64,000 bases of DNA, taken from the NCBI GenBank assembly GCA_964019695.1, contig OZ026519.1:26672213-26736212 (forward strand), in the 5' to 3' direction. The notes beneath the pieces are model-generated. The model did not search any database. It worked only from the letters and a program-made list of their open reading frames with translations, and was not told where the DNA came from. Positions 44,241-56,423 of the stretch are shown one piece after another; position 1 is the stretch's first letter; every line of letters starts with the position of its first letter. Source of the DNA: Loripinus fragilis (lineage: Eukaryota; Mollusca; Bivalvia; Lucinida; Lucinidae). Made by a program: the position numbers and the translations under genes.

Positions 44241-45059
44241 TGTCAGAGGACAAGTTCAATTCTGCGAAGATTGACTGAGTGGTCTAAGCACCAGAATACA
44301 AAGGTTTAATAGGATCTAGAGGAATCATTGGACTAACCTTAAAAATCAATGAACTGACTAGGTCACGTGGTTCCTGAGCCAAGCATGTGACCGCAAAGTA
44401 ATCAATTATTTATAGCGCAGTGCATGTACAGTGAAACCAAACAAGAGTAAACATTCACATCATTCCAATACAATAGCACTAATATTATTATGTTGTAAAA
44501 TAATTTAGATATGTGACAGTCGATTCATTGATCCCTCTTTGACCCCCACAGCGGACGCGCCTTACATTTCAAACGGATTTTGCAACATGGATTATATCAT
44601 CCAGGCTTGCTAGGTGCCTTAGACACATGAAGTGAGGAAATAATTCACGAAGGAATGATTTATAAAGCTTGATGGACAAGACAAACCTCAGAAGATTTTC
44701 TATGACCCCAGCTAACGGCCAACAATAAGACACTGGCAGACATGCCAAGGACAGTAAAACTCAATGCCAGGAGTGTAGTCATGAATGATTAGGCAATGCG
44801 TCTGTGTTTGTAAGCAGCTTGCTCTTTCACAGAGGTACCTTGTCATTTGAGAGTGCGCAATGATTCATTAAATATTTTCAAAAACTAAGGCTCGAATCAA
44901 TGACTGCACGTATCAAATCAGATTTCGTCCATAAACTCAAAAGCATATGTGAAGGAAAAGTAACCTGCATTGAGAAAACAGAATGCATTATCTTTGATGC
45001 AACAGCTTGCTACAGATGCTACCAGTACTGTCTATAACCGCTAAAGTAACATCTGTAGC
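44241..45059. other. DNA preceding the pseudogene
   Basis: It may contain more distal, unrecognisable parts of the decayed gene that follows. No clear frame was seen. Confidence 0.35.
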
Positions 45060-46010
45060 CATAGTTGAACAGTTCCGTGGTTACATACTTTAGGCCAGTT
45101 GCATTTATTAGTCCATTTCACAGATCCACATCGTCTTTGACATGCATAGGGAGAATAGTTTGAATACGCTAGCATGCCAAAAAAGAGGCAACACCATATA
45201 AAATGCTTCTACATGCAGACATGAAAGTACTCAAAGAATATAAGAAACTATTATCTGGAGGCAAAACTAAGGACACCCTTGTAGCTTATTACTCCGACTT
45301 CATATCAGAAACGGATACAAACCAGTTGAACAGAAACCTAGTCTTCATCAGTGGTGGACTGAGGGAAAGAACCATGAAAGCGACCAAAGATTAGCATATA
45401 GACATCTCAGAGCTACGAGAAGAAGCGAATACAAGGCTGTTAAATGCCTCAGAATCCCAATATATTTTCTTTTTCTTATTGTAACTTCCTCATCATTGAT
45501 GAACAAGATGCTGCAAATGAAATGTTTCTCACATGTCGAATTGGCATATGATGTTGCTACGAGACGTAATATCCCTGTAAACATCTTATACACCAGTCTT
45601 ACAACAGACAGTACTGATCCTAAGTTACTGTCTGGCTGGATGTGATATAGGCAGTACTTTCTTAGATTGGTAAGAAGTCCGTTTCAAATGCATGATACAA
45701 GGTGCACTAAAATTTCAGGGACTGAAATATCTTGGCCATGGGCCTTTATAAAACTGTCAAAAGTTTACTTTCGCTCAGTTTGTTGGACTCTATATGAAAA
45801 ACTAGACCCCACATACCTAAACGAGGTAAGCTGCGCAAAGGCAGCAACAAAAGTCCTATCGACAGATAACAGTTTCCATTTGCATATTCTACATTCTACC
45901 CGCCCAACCCACAAAATGATTATGGATAAAAGATAGTTGAATACACTAATGACACGCATACTGTATGCGTCATACGATGATGAACCATTCAGCTGCTCCA
46001 AAGCTTTTAA
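45060..46010 (+). pseudogene. Frameshifted pseudogene of an uncharacterised mollusc-type repeat gene
   Basis: Three frames on the + strand hold consecutive protein-like segments. At 45203-45394: KTKDTLVAYYSDFISETDTN and NRNLVFISGGLRERTMKATK. Around 45610-45730: S-Y-C-L-A-G-C-D-I-G-S-T-F-L-D. At 45820-45936: STDNSFHLHILHSTRPTHKM. The order (a GxGxx-like strand, a GCD(T/I)xS(x)F motif, then xNxFHLHxLxS) recalls a large uncharacterised gene family amplified in bivalve genomes, probably transposon-associated. That identification is from memory of the motif pattern and is tentative. Several stops and frameshifts show it is dead. Introns are not evident, consistent with a mobile or retrocopied origin. 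Confidence 0.4.
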
Positions 46011-46525
46011 ATGACCTTACATGTAATTGCGAGAACAGTATCTGTGACGATAACTGTACATCATACATGTTTTATCAATGAATAATCATGTGCACTAACC
46101 TAACCTACGAATACAGAATAGCACCTCCATGAAAACACATTTTTGTATGTTTTCCACGCAATACACAAGTGATTCGAAATAGAGAATACCATGTGCTTTA
46201 ACATCACTCATTGACGGATGGAAGGATAATACACTACACCTTTATTGCGAAACATTTTAGACCAATTTGACTGTAAATGTCTTTGGTGAAGAACAAATCT
46301 TCATGATGTATAGGAATTCCACTCTCTCTTAAACAAGTAATGTTGTCTCATATGTAGGCTAGTCATTTAAGAATATGGAAAACACAGCTGAGCAATATAG
46401 CTTCATCCTGTTTTGATATTGATAAAACATTAAACTAAACCTACATGACAATAATTCTGCGGAAACCCTTTGTCACACCAGTGCTGGGGTAAAGTAATAT
46501 ATGTCTGTCACAGTCAAAATACTGA
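46011..46525. other. Spacer, nothing recognised
   Basis: No supported feature was found. Confidence 0.35.
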
Positions 46526-46860
46526 AACATTATAAGGAGGTCAAGGCCGCAAAGCAAGCTTAAAGAGAATGCAGAGGACACTTACTATACAGGGTTTGAC
46601 ATTCTCAACTATCACTGCTACAGAGAACTCACTTTAATGTAAATTGTTGACGGATGGGCGTCAATTTATGTCAAAGTCACTGGAGAGTAAAAAGTAGGCC
46701 AAGGTCAGCAGACCCCAATGTATGTTCAAAGAATATGCAGAGGACAGTTACTATGCAATGTTAAATATCAGTTAGTTACCATTGCTGCAGAGAAACTCAC
46801 TTAACTGTAAATTGTTGACTGCCAGATGGACTTAGACTGACGCGAATTTGAACTACTATG
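46526..46860. repeat. Diverged tandem pair, about 170-bp unit
   Basis: AAAGAGAATGCAGAGGACAC, TTACTATACAGGG, ACAGAGAACTCACTTTAATG, TAAATTGTTGACGGATGG at 46563-46655 recurs as AAAGAATATGCAGAGGACAG, TTACTATGCAATG, GCAGAGAAACTCACTTAACT, TAAATTGTTGACTGCCAG at 46728-46830. Confidence 0.7.
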
Positions 46861-47214
46861 TAACACCCTTTTTCAAAAAACCCACACGCTGCTACAAGCA
46901 AGTGTGACAAATATAACAAAAATGTATAGATTAAATATTAACAATTTCTAACTGTAAAAATCCTAACAGAATTGAACAGGATAACATGCAGTTGCATCCA
47001 GATTAATTCATGTCAATGTCATAGGTTTTCGTAGCTTTTGTACTCAATGACCTCATAAAATGATGAAAACCGGGCTGCATATTGTCATTTAATTTCTATT
47101 CTTATATCTATTAATGTTCCACTCCACAATTTACAAGAAATAGATTTTTATCTGCATATATTTTATTTGATTGTTTCTCTGTGAAGATGCATCTCGTTAG
47201 TAAGGAAGCCTTGA
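46861..47214. other. Spacer, nothing recognised
   Basis: No supported feature was found. Confidence 0.35.
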
Positions 47215-47292
47215 AGCGAGCTAAATAATGTTTGTGTATTAACAACAACAGAATCTAGGGCGAAGAGTTGGCGCAAGTAAAATGCATTTCTA
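47215..47292 (+). mobile_element. Retroelement family 1, internal fragment
   Basis: GCGAGCTAAATAATGTTTG, ACAACAGAATCTAGGGCGAA and GTAAAATGCATTTCTA match 5974-6045. The fragment ends where the TTCTAACTTC array begins. Confidence 0.65.
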
Positions 47293-47508
47293 CGAAAGCC
47301 TGGAAGTGCCATTTCTTATTTCTAACTTCTAACTTCTAACTTCTATGTTAAAAATAATTAATGGCCCTACCAGGCTTATGCAAGAAGCCTGGTAGGGCCA
47401 TTTCTTACTTCTAACTTCTAACTTCTTACTTCTAACTTCTAACTTCGATGTTCGCATGTTGGCACGTATGTGTCCATGCATGCATGCGTATATGCATGCA
47501 GACACCAA

Positions 47509-47541
<33 letters not shown>

Positions 47542-47917
47542 GTCTGTCTGTATGCATGTACGTATATATATATGTGTGTATGTCAAAATGAGGGTTTAAT
47601 TGGAACACTCTGCGCATGTTGTCAAACATGTCAGACTATATTGGCACCGGAATCCTGGAAGTCTGTGAATGTCCAGAAAGTGTCGCAGACTGATCGAATG
47701 GTTTTGGGTGGGTTTTAGGAGGTAAAATAGGGCTTAACTTGATTGGCACCTAAATGCTGGGAGTCTGTGAGTCTCCAGAAAGTGTAGCAGACCGATGCAT
47801 TGGCTTGGAGAGTGTCACAGGAGTTCAAAACAGAGTTTAGCTCGATTTGCACCAGAACCCTGAAAGTCTGCGAGTGCCAAGAAATTGTCAAAGAACATTG
47901 GAATGGATTGGGGAGGG

Positions 47918-47983
<66 letters not shown>

Positions 47984-48100
47984 ACAGTCTGTGAATTTCC
48001 TTATTTCTAACTTCTAACTTCTTACTTCTAACTTCTAACTTCTTACTTCTAACTTCTAACTTCTTACTTCTTACTTCTTACTTCTAACTTCGATGTTTGT
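47293..48100. repeat. TTCTAACTTC arrays, inverted GCCTGGTAGGGCCA and (GT)n
   Basis: TTCTAACTTCTAACTTC-type arrays lie at 47316-47347, 47402-47452 and 48002-48092. At 47362-47377 TGGCCCTACCAGGCTT pairs exactly with 47385-47400 across a 7-base loop. A CTGT run lies at 47510-47555 and a (GT)n of about 30 units at 47921-47980. Three related blocks of about 100 bp with GTCTGTGAATGTCCAGAAAG occur at 47660-47900. Translated ORFs here are meaningless. Confidence 0.85.
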
Positions 48101-48305
48101 ATGTTGGCACGTATGCGTCGATGCATGCGTGCGTACATGCGTGCAGACAACCATGTCTGTCTGTTTGTCTGTCCATCTGTCTGACTGACAGTATGTATGT
48201 ATGTATGTATGTATGTATGTATGTATGTATGTATGTATGTATGTATGTATGTATGTATGTATGTATGTATGTATGTTTGTATGTATGTATGTATGTATGT
48301 ATGTG

Positions 48306-48339
<34 letters not shown>

Positions 48340-48350
48340 CATGTGAGTAT
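48100..48350. repeat. (ATGT)n and (CTGT)n microsatellites
   Basis: About 28 near-perfect TATG units span 48191-48303, flanked by CTGT runs at 48150-48185 and 48305-48340. The sequence preceding it (GATGTTTGTATGTTGGCACG, GTATGCGTCGATGCATGCG) repeats 47450-47500, so the whole microsatellite block is duplicated. ORFs on both strands (up to 115 codons of YVCM or HTYI repeats) are spurious. Confidence 0.95.
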
Positions 48351-51300
48351 GTTTATACGTGCGTCCAAGCACGCTTATACACTGAGCTTAGGATCCAAAA
48401 ACTTTGTGACAGCTTTTATCCTGCTTTCGAGACGCTGTCCGTAAGGCTATCATTGAAAAGCGGAACCAGTCCCATTTCCCCATGAGCAATGATTAAATAG
48501 GCGCTTGTTCACAGTCGGCATTTCAACGCTTCAGTTTCTTGCGAACGCCTTAGCAACCGAGAGAAGGTCTTTTTGGAATAGCTCGGCGTTATTCGACCTA
48601 TTTTTGTACCCGGGCGTACAGGCTGTAGGTGCTTAAAGCAGGGAACCAAACAACCAAAATGCAAGTTGTACGCACCGTGCACGTGAGGTTGCTCGATATT
48701 TAGCCAATGGCGGCCATATTGGAATCCGCAGTACAATGAACAACAAGCTTAACGCCTTGACATTAACCGTAACGGTTAATCCCAACATTACCATCATTTA
48801 CAGTTACAGCTGTCCTCTGACTCTTCAATTGCCGTTACAAATATTGCCTCAAGTTGCTAGATTTATCCTCATTGGTCAGAATTGATTTTTTTTCAGTTGG
48901 ACGAGACCGCGACACACGTGGATCACAGTGCAGTCAATGATACATACACGGGTACGTAAGTAACATACACGGGTACGTAAGTAAATCAAATTCGTTACGA
49001 TTCGTCGAAGTTTGCGAAAGCAGAACTTGAGTTTAATAGCGCTGATAATGAAACCAAAATTTTTGTAACCAGAATTCTTGGAAGCGAAAGACTTTCGGAA
49101 AGTGACCGGAGCCTGCAGCTTTAGATTCTATGAGGTTTGACCTCAAAGTGGGCTATTGGTCACAGTGTACAAAATACAGTGTGGTCAATACTTTCAATAT
49201 CAATACCCAACCCTTCTCCTGTGGATCTCAGTGGCTCAGTTGATAGCACTGAATTCAGGGCGATATGATGGATTTTTATTTTATTTTATCATATAGCCCT
49301 GATTTTTTAAGCCTCTATCTTTTCCCTTACGGTTAGCGTGGACGTAAACCAAGTTGAAAACACATTTCCAAACAGTGTCTTCCTCTAACACTACTCCATT
49401 GTGTATGTTTATAGGTTTATCTATATGTTGCTAGTTTGGTTTGCCGCTGATGCATACCTGATTAGTTCTAAAAAGATAAAATACTCCTGTCCACACAGAA
49501 TGTTTACACTATTTGTTTTCAAAACATGGCGTCATTTTTGTCTTCTGAGCTGAAGAGCATGCTTTTTCTGTGGGAAACTAAAGTCACGCACGAATTTGTT
49601 TTGGTATTTTATGTACCGATAATGACCCGTTCACTTTCCGTTTTCTGAATACACAGATGTTTTAACAACATTAAATACCAAAATCAGACTTATATAATGT
49701 TTTCTTTTACCTTCCTTATTATCATAATTGGCCAAAAATTGATCATACCTGGTCTGTTGAGATTAAAATAATCCAATACCATCTCACCATACATTTTTTA
49801 CATGTAGATATTTGCAAAAAAGATGACCAATTACCGATCTAACTGGGGCCACCTTTTACCAATTTGTTACCATCGAGAACTACCCAGTTGGACATGTGCA
49901 AACTGTGTCCGAGGAGTTCTTAACGGCAATGGATGGGATCCTTTTTTGTGCATACAGGTTGATTTTTATGGTGACCTCTCTCACCATTTGTAATAGGTTT
50001 TCTTTTAATATCTTGATGAATGTCAACGAATAAAGGTCAATCTTCCACCTAGTATGCAAATTTTTCACCCTGGTTCTGTATTCCGACGGATGTCACTGGA
50101 TTGAAAATTGACTTTTTTCAGATAAGGAACTCCCCCACTTCCGCTAACAGGAAATACATAGAAAAAAAATCCAAATGGTTTTGCATATTCAAACAATGAC
50201 ATCTTTATACAATTCTAATCATAAACCATTGCGCACATGTTCAAAAAGAAGGTCAAAACACCCAATGTCTCTATATAAGATTCACGTGGCGCCTTAAAAC
50301 GATGGGTACTAACTGTGTGTATTGACTGATAGCCTATTTGAACATAAGCGTGTTATAGTAAAGCTATTCAGCGTGCAGCAAGGTTAGCCATGAAATAAAA
50401 AATATTTTCTTTCACTAATATCTTACTGATCACTGTGCAAAAGTAATTTGATTCTGATCTTTCCAATCCATCGCTTCTTGTCGTAAACAAGCTGACCCTC
50501 TCTCGGTTCAGAGGTCAATGTTCTCTTGCGTTAGCTTGCTACTTTTGGCGGGAAACTTGTCACGTGAGCACATGATCAGAATAACAATTGTCCGCCTTGT
50601 TGGAAAAGTCCATTTTCGGTCTGATTATGACATTTTGGGACATGACAAAGCTTCCTTTCAGAAAATTAGATTTATACGGGTGGGGTATGTGATTGTTAAG
50701 GATTTCTGTCAAGTAAGTATCTCTTTTTCTTTGGCATGCTATATTAAATTGAAATCAAACCATTCTTGGAAATCGACTTTCATTTTCTGAAATAGGTCAT
50801 TACTCGTTATAATTTAATAGAAAATAGGGGGCGCTACAATGCACAATAATACAGAAACGTGACTGCTGCGAGCGTACCAACATTGAGTAAGTTAACAGAA
50901 TCAATAGCTTTAACAATTTTGCCCTGATTTTCAAAATTCAAACACCTACTTGTTTCTTATAATGTCCACAATCCACTGTTAATCTTATTATAATAATGTA
51001 CTGAGTTTTTGAAAAAGCGCTGACATACCTTACCTAGTCATGGGGAGTATAACCAGTACCGGGTTTTATTATATTTCTCAACGTTTTATTAAGTTCGTCT
51101 CATCAATTCAACATCCGAATTTTATAGCAAAAACGTCATCACCCCTAGTTCGTGAAAAGCATGCAAAATGGCTGCGATGAGCCGAAAAACAACAACAAGA
51201 ACATGATATTACAGATTGCATTGATCGTGTCATAATAACGAAGTCAATGGTAACATTTTTATAACTTTGGTTGTGTATGTAAAACACATGAAGAAGTCTA

Positions 51301-51437
51301 AATGGTTGGATTGTCAAGGAAACGAGTTTTTCCCAAAACTAAAGGGGACTCTTATCACTGGTCAAGATAGAGCACAAAAACACTGCGACTTTAGATTCAG
51401 CCAGATCGAAAAAAAAATATAAAGTCGCAGTTCTGCA
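48351..51437. other. DNA without a convincing gene
   Basis: An exon-like stretch at 48897-48952 (TTTTTTTCAG acceptor, ACACGGGTACGTAAGT donor) is discussed among rejected items. TACACGGGTACGTAAGTAA occurs twice in tandem at 48945-48983. Confidence 0.4.
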
Positions 51438-51645
51438 ACTACTCAGTTGATTGAGTGTTAGACTGGGGATCAAACGGTTGCTAGTTCGAGACTCGCTGCC
51501 TTTGTGTCCTTTGAAAGGACAAGACATTTTTCACCTGCTGCCTTAGTACTGGTTCAACCTATGAAGACAAGAAATCATCCCAACATAACTGAAAAATTGG
51601 TGATTGTGACATAATTAAAGCATCAAAATAAACAAACCAAAACTT
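51438..51645 (+). mobile_element. tRNA-headed SINE, family 1-related, diverged
   Basis: A-box-like TCAGTTGATTGAGTG, B-box-like CTAGTTCGAGACTCG, then GTCCTTTGAAAGGACAAGAC, GCCTTAGTACTGGTTCAAC and GAAAAATTGGTGATTG. The body order matches 22169-22390, so it is probably a subfamily. Confidence 0.65.
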
Positions 51646-51733
51646 CTCAATCCATTGTCTGCACAGGTGCGATACTCAAAGGATCGACCTATCTGCTATG
51701 GCACATCACCACTGAAAAATGGGTTTTGTGTAA

Positions 51734-53353
51734 GGCACTGTCTCCGAGTCCGGTACTGGACCCCTAGACTACGGGGCTACGGATCCGGTACCGGACCCCG
51801 AGCCACGCCAATGAGAAATGTCTCGGAGTCCGGTAGTTTGTGAAACAACTACTCGACAAGTCTAGGGATACGGGGATGCGTGTCCGTACCTGCACGTATA
51901 TGTAGTAACAGTTATTTTACCAACAAAAACTCGTGTTGAAGTTTCACTTTGCTTCGTCCGCCATCTTTGATCATCTGTATAAGCTTATACAAAAGGTATA
52001 AGATTTTTAACGGACAAGAGTGAAAAAAAACATAACTAGATATAATTTGTCTTACTTTATTCCTTTTATTTTTATTTTTCTTATCCTTATTTTTTTCAAT
52101 AAGGTCATGAATAAAGGTAATTAATGTCAGGGGGAACTTACTTATTCCAGTCCAGTTTTTGTAGCATACAGTATGGATCTGGATTAAACTGCTCTCCTAA
52201 GAGCAGTCTGATCCTAGTCCCAAATGTTTGTCTGTACGGGGATATTGGTCATTGGCGTAAGCATAAGTTGCATTTCCCTGACATAACGACCCATAAGCCG
52301 TCTTTGTATCAAAAAGCGTATCAAACTACTATCCCAGGAGCAGCCTGAACCGGATTGGCAATGTTTGTCTGTCAGTAAGACGTCTTTGAGGCGAACAGTC
52401 TGATCAGGGTCCACGGCGAAATAAGCCGTTGGCGTTAGCATTTACATGTAGCAAATAACTCCAGCAGACGTAAATTTTAGATGCATTTCCGCGATTGAGT
52501 CGTTCAACCTATGTAGATCCATTTGCAACGTCTCTGTAGCAAATAGAGTTGATCGAGATCCGTTATCATAGGAGCAGTCTGATCATGTTCATCACTGTTT
52601 GTCATTATTTTAGATGCATTTCCGCGATCGAGTCTTCAACCTTAGGATATCCATTTGTAACGTCTCTCTAGCAAACAGTGTGGATCCAGATCAGACTGTT
52701 ATCGTATGAGCAGTCTGATCTTGTTCAACACTGTTTGTCTTTATGCTAAAAAGTCAATTCCTTTTTTGAACATATCAGTTGTTTAAAAAAAGACTCAGAG
52801 TCTTCTTATTTATAAAGCTATGTCCGAATGTCAAAAGATACCAGTAGATCCACAGCCGTTGTCCCAGTAGTCTTAGTTGTCTCTTTGAAAGCTATAGTTG
52901 AATAATAAATCTACACGCTAATTTGACACTGCTCACTCATCTCACTAATCAGCTGCCTACAAGTAGGTTTAATTGGTTCCTTTAATTGAAGATGAGAAGA
53001 TAATTGATTTGTTACAGGTGAGTTCAGTTCTTTTTTTACATTACCCTTATTTATTACCCTTATTTTTTATACCTTTTGTATAAGCTTAATTGTTTGAATA
53101 GTGTGACGCATGACAGTAAACACAGATTGATTTCCCTTTGAGGATCAAAGATGGCGGACGAAGCAAAGTGAAACTTCAACATGAGTTTTTGTTGTTAAAT
53201 AACTGTTACTACATATACATGCAGGTACGGACCCGTATCCCTAGACTTGTCAACCGGACCCGGAGACAGTCCTCATAGGCGTGGCTCGGGGTCAGGTACC
53301 GGACCCCTAGAATCAGTGCCTAGGGGTCCCGTACCCGACTCGGAGACAGTGCC
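51734..53353. mobile_element. 1620-bp Mutator-like foldback element, perfect 9-bp target duplication
   Basis: It is flanked by TTTGTGTAA at 51725-51733 and 53354-53362. The terminal inverted repeats start GGCACTGTCTCCGAGTC and extend about 270-290 bp: shared blocks include ACCGGACCCCGAGCCACGCC, CAAGTCTAGGGATACGGG, TAGTAACAGTTATTT, GTTGAAGTTTCACTTTGCTT, CGTCCGCCATCTTTGATC and CTTATACAAAAGGTATAA. The centre (52120-53030) contains no transposase but three GATCTGGATTAAACTGCTC-type palindromes. Long terminal repeats with 9-bp duplications are characteristic of Mutator-like elements, so this is probably a non-autonomous member. Confidence 0.9.
52140..52745. repeat. Array of three to four ACTGCTC..GAGCAGT palindromes
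   Basis: The series is GGATTAAACTGCTCTCCTAA-GAGCAGTCTGATCC (52170-52212), GAGCAGCCTGAACC (52338), ATCATAGGAGCAGTCTGATC (52563) and CAGATCAGACTGTTATCGTA-TGAGCAGTCTGATC (52687-52722). ATTTTAGATGCATTTCCGCG precedes twice (52475, 52607). These are internal building blocks of the surrounding element and are related to the 61533-61600 palindrome. Confidence 0.75.
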
Positions 53354-53362
53354 TTTGTGTAA

Positions 53363-54308
53363 ATATGCAGTATGCATTACTCAAAACACTATGTAAAAAA
53401 AGTAGCAAGCAGCACTGAATGGCTATAAATCATCTGTTTTAGGAGACCTCAAGTATCCTTTGGTAGCTAAACACTAACAATGATTTGTATTAGTTTACAA
53501 ATGTACAGTGTTTAGCAACAGAGTGATAAGATTTTTCTACACTAAAACATTTTTGAAAACACATCGCACATGGCAAGGTCAAAAAGCGGTTTCAGTGACA
53601 CGTAATGATGCGGTTTTTGGTTTAGGCCTACGCATGCAGTGACCACGAGACAGATGTCAATAGTGTGCGAGGCATGTTCAGGTTTGACTCCATCCGCTAC
53701 AGAATTGTGTGATGTTATACATGGACGACACGAGTCAATGACTTTAAGCGGGAGGTGACATTCTCGAGGTGACGTTCCAACGCCAGACAAAAATTTTCAC
53801 TAGCAATTTTTTTCCACCAATAGTTGTCGCCAAATTAATATTTTTGCGCCGAATTTATTATTTCTTTGCATTTTGCGACAATGGCAACCACAAGCGCGAA
53901 GCCTGACAAGTTTGAATCAACCAATCAGGCGAATCACATAATTTGGTGACACATTTGGTAAACCAATACGTCACATGTACCCACAATGCTCAAATCAAAA
54001 TTGAAATAGGTCAGTATGCGATAGTCAAACCACCTATTGTTAGATATTGCTTCTCTATCTTTTAGTTAAGGCCCAAACTAACTTGAACATTGGTCACAGT
54101 ACACTGAAAATTGGTTCAATCATGCTTCGATGCACAGAACACATCTTGCTGCTATATTGTTTCTGCTGGGAGGTACTTAACTTGTATCTCCTTGCTCTTT
54201 ATCATCATGATTTAATCATTTTTAGAAAAAATTGATTGACAAAAAATAAAAAACCAGGTGAGAAAAATCACGAACCATTCACCATATCTACATTACATGC
54301 TGCAGGCC
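53363..54308. other. Spacer, nothing recognised
   Basis: The minus ORF 53542-53790 and the + ORF 54047-54235 have no supporting features. Confidence 0.4.
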
Positions 54309-54488
54309 TCCAGATAAGAGTGCGTATTGGAAAATTATTTTCTTTATTTCTCATCCAAAACATATGTTGCGGGTACTCAAAAGAACAGTCTCAATGAGAC
54401 GGTTCTTTTGAGCACCCAAAACACGTGTTTAAATTAATAGGTAAGAAAATAATAAAAATTTTACGCAAATAAAATTCCCTTATCTGGA
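54309..54488. repeat. TCCAGATAAG foldback MITE, copy 2 (best)
   Basis: Ends TCCAGATAAG and CTTATCTGGA are perfect inverted repeats. The centre reads GTACTCAAAAGAACAGTCTC, AATGAGACGGTTCTTTTGAG, a nearly perfect hairpin. Arms continue outward (CCAAAACATATGTTGCGGG against CACCCAAAACACGTG), so most of the 180 bp is self-complementary. Confidence 0.85.
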
Positions 54489-55794
54489 CCTATGATGCTG
54501 GTTCTGACCATCTGTAAACCGAGAACCAGCAATGAATGTAGGTATGATGAATTGAATTCTGCTGAGCTTCAAGAAAACAACCTTTCCTAAAAGGCTTTTA
54601 TTTGGTTTATATGAGAAAATACTTTATCAAATTATCACGGTAATATTTGAGCTGCATGTTGGCATCTTTTCAATAATAATTTAACTTTTAAAAGGCCGAA
54701 GCTAGCACTTATTATACACTTAAAAAAAAGTTTTCTCAAAAAAAAAAGTTGCCTACCTACCTACCCTAATTTTTTTCATGGTGTAACCCGGTAACAGTAA
54801 CCTGAACCACACATATTTTTTTATTTGGCCTTACATACCATCCTATCATGGTAACAGGAAAAGAGACACTGGTCTAAGATTTAGAATGATCGATTTTGCC
54901 AGAACAGTTCAGAACTTTGAGTCATCATGTGTCTAAAAGTCCAGCCCAGCCATCGATCCATTTTTGTCGACCCCAAGATTCAAGTCATTGTCCATTTTGA
55001 TGGATGATTTAATTAATTAGGACATTGATAAGTTCATATGCAAATTTGGCACAAAAAGAACGAAAACAATTTTATGGAGCTTACTAAATAATGCGATACT
55101 TTTACAAAAATGTTCATTTTCCATCTAAATTTGTGTAATGTCCATCAATATATAGAAAATTAACTACATTTGTATATTCATGTGTATAATGGCAACTACC
55201 AGAAACGGACCAATCCGAAATTCCGAATGCTGAACAAATATCGTCTGCCTTGAAAAAAAGGCTTAATCAGTTTAGTTATTTAGTGGTGTATCCAGATGGG
55301 GTTCACTTGAACCCTCTTTTGAGCTCAAATTATTTCATTTTCATTGGGATATTTTTTTATTATTTTAGAAAAATGAGGCCATCCTTTAAAAAAAAATTTA
55401 CGGTCACCTAGGCCTACTCAAAATTTTCCAGGTCGGAAGGTATTTTATTTATTTTTCACTGTTTTATTTAAAAGACATTAAATTTTGAGAAAAAATGTCT
55501 GATAATCATAATAAAAATATTTCTCGGAAATGTGGCGAAACAGACATACTCTTTTGGTATGTGGCATTTTGAGTGAGTCTCACACTCTGTCGTGTGACAG
55601 CAAACAAACATTGATGATTGTTTTAAGGATGGCCTGAGTTAAAATCATCAAATTGATTCCCCCTATACATCTGAATCCCTTTCTAGAGGAAACTCTTTGC
55701 CTACTGGGTAAGGTTATCAGCAGACAACATTGATATGCAAAAAGTTAACCCTTAAAGTGTCAATCACAACAATTTTTTTTGTAATCTGCTGAGT
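54489..55794. other. Spacer with a lone TTAACCCTTAAAGTGTCAA end
   Basis: TTAACCCTTAAAGTGTCAAT at 55746 matches the terminal sequence of the element at 61431-61677. No partner end was seen nearby. Confidence 0.45.
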
Positions 55795-56200
55795 GCTGAA
55801 ATGTTCATTAGCTCCTCCTCAACCACTGGTCCAATTTTAAAATTATTTCTCAGAATGGTTCCTCATGATGCCTTCTTATAAAATTGCACATATGGTTCTG
55901 CTCCACCGAACAGAGGGGCTGCCAGAGCACTAGATATTTAAAGAAATGTCTTTTGATGACATTTCCTCCTGAACAACTGGTCCAAATTTAAAATAATTTC
56001 ACAGAAATATTTCTCATAATGCCCTTAACTAGAATTGCACAAATGTTTTTGCTCCACTGAACAAAAGGGCTGCCAGAGCTCCAGATAACAAATATCTTTA
56101 AACGACATCTCCTGGTCCAAATTCAAAATAATTTCACTGATTTGTTCCTCATGAAAAATTGCACAAACAGTTTTGCTTGGCTTAATACAGGGAATATTAA
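55795..56200. repeat. Pearl/Helentron-like core array A, about 150-bp unit
   Basis: Three units of CTCCTCCTGAACCACTGGTC-type sequence at about 55814, 55963 and 56108, each with AATAATTTCACAGAA, TGTTCCTCATGATGCC, AAATTGCACAAATGGTT, AACAAAAGGGCTGCCAGAGC and AGATAAGAAATATCTTTAAA. It is the same core as arrays at 57330 and 59430. Confidence 0.8.
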
Positions 56201-56423
56201 CTGAAGTCTAAAATTTCGGCATTTATTTAAATTTTACTGTTGCTATGGTAACGAAAATGACCGACAAAGTAGGCTTAAAATAGAAAAATTACCATTTTGG
56301 GCCAAATTTAAGGCATTTGGAGACTTTTTTAAAAAAAATAGATATCAGCACAGCTAAATACCCAAAAAATCCTTTTAATATATTGTGTGCGGTGATAATT
56401 CTCATCAGCTGTTAAAACATGAC

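Noticed and set aside
48064..48485. ORFs of 94-115 codons on both strands
   Set aside because: They are translations of TATG and CTGT microsatellites.
48897..48952. Exon-like segment with a TTTTTTTCAG acceptor and a GGGTACGTAAGT donor
   Set aside because: In the phase required after exon 5 it hits a TGA within 15 codons. It is open only in other phases, has no domain resemblance, and its donor lies in a small tandem repeat.
53542..53790. Minus-strand 82-codon gene
   Set aside because: It has no motif, splice support or composition distinguishing it from chance.
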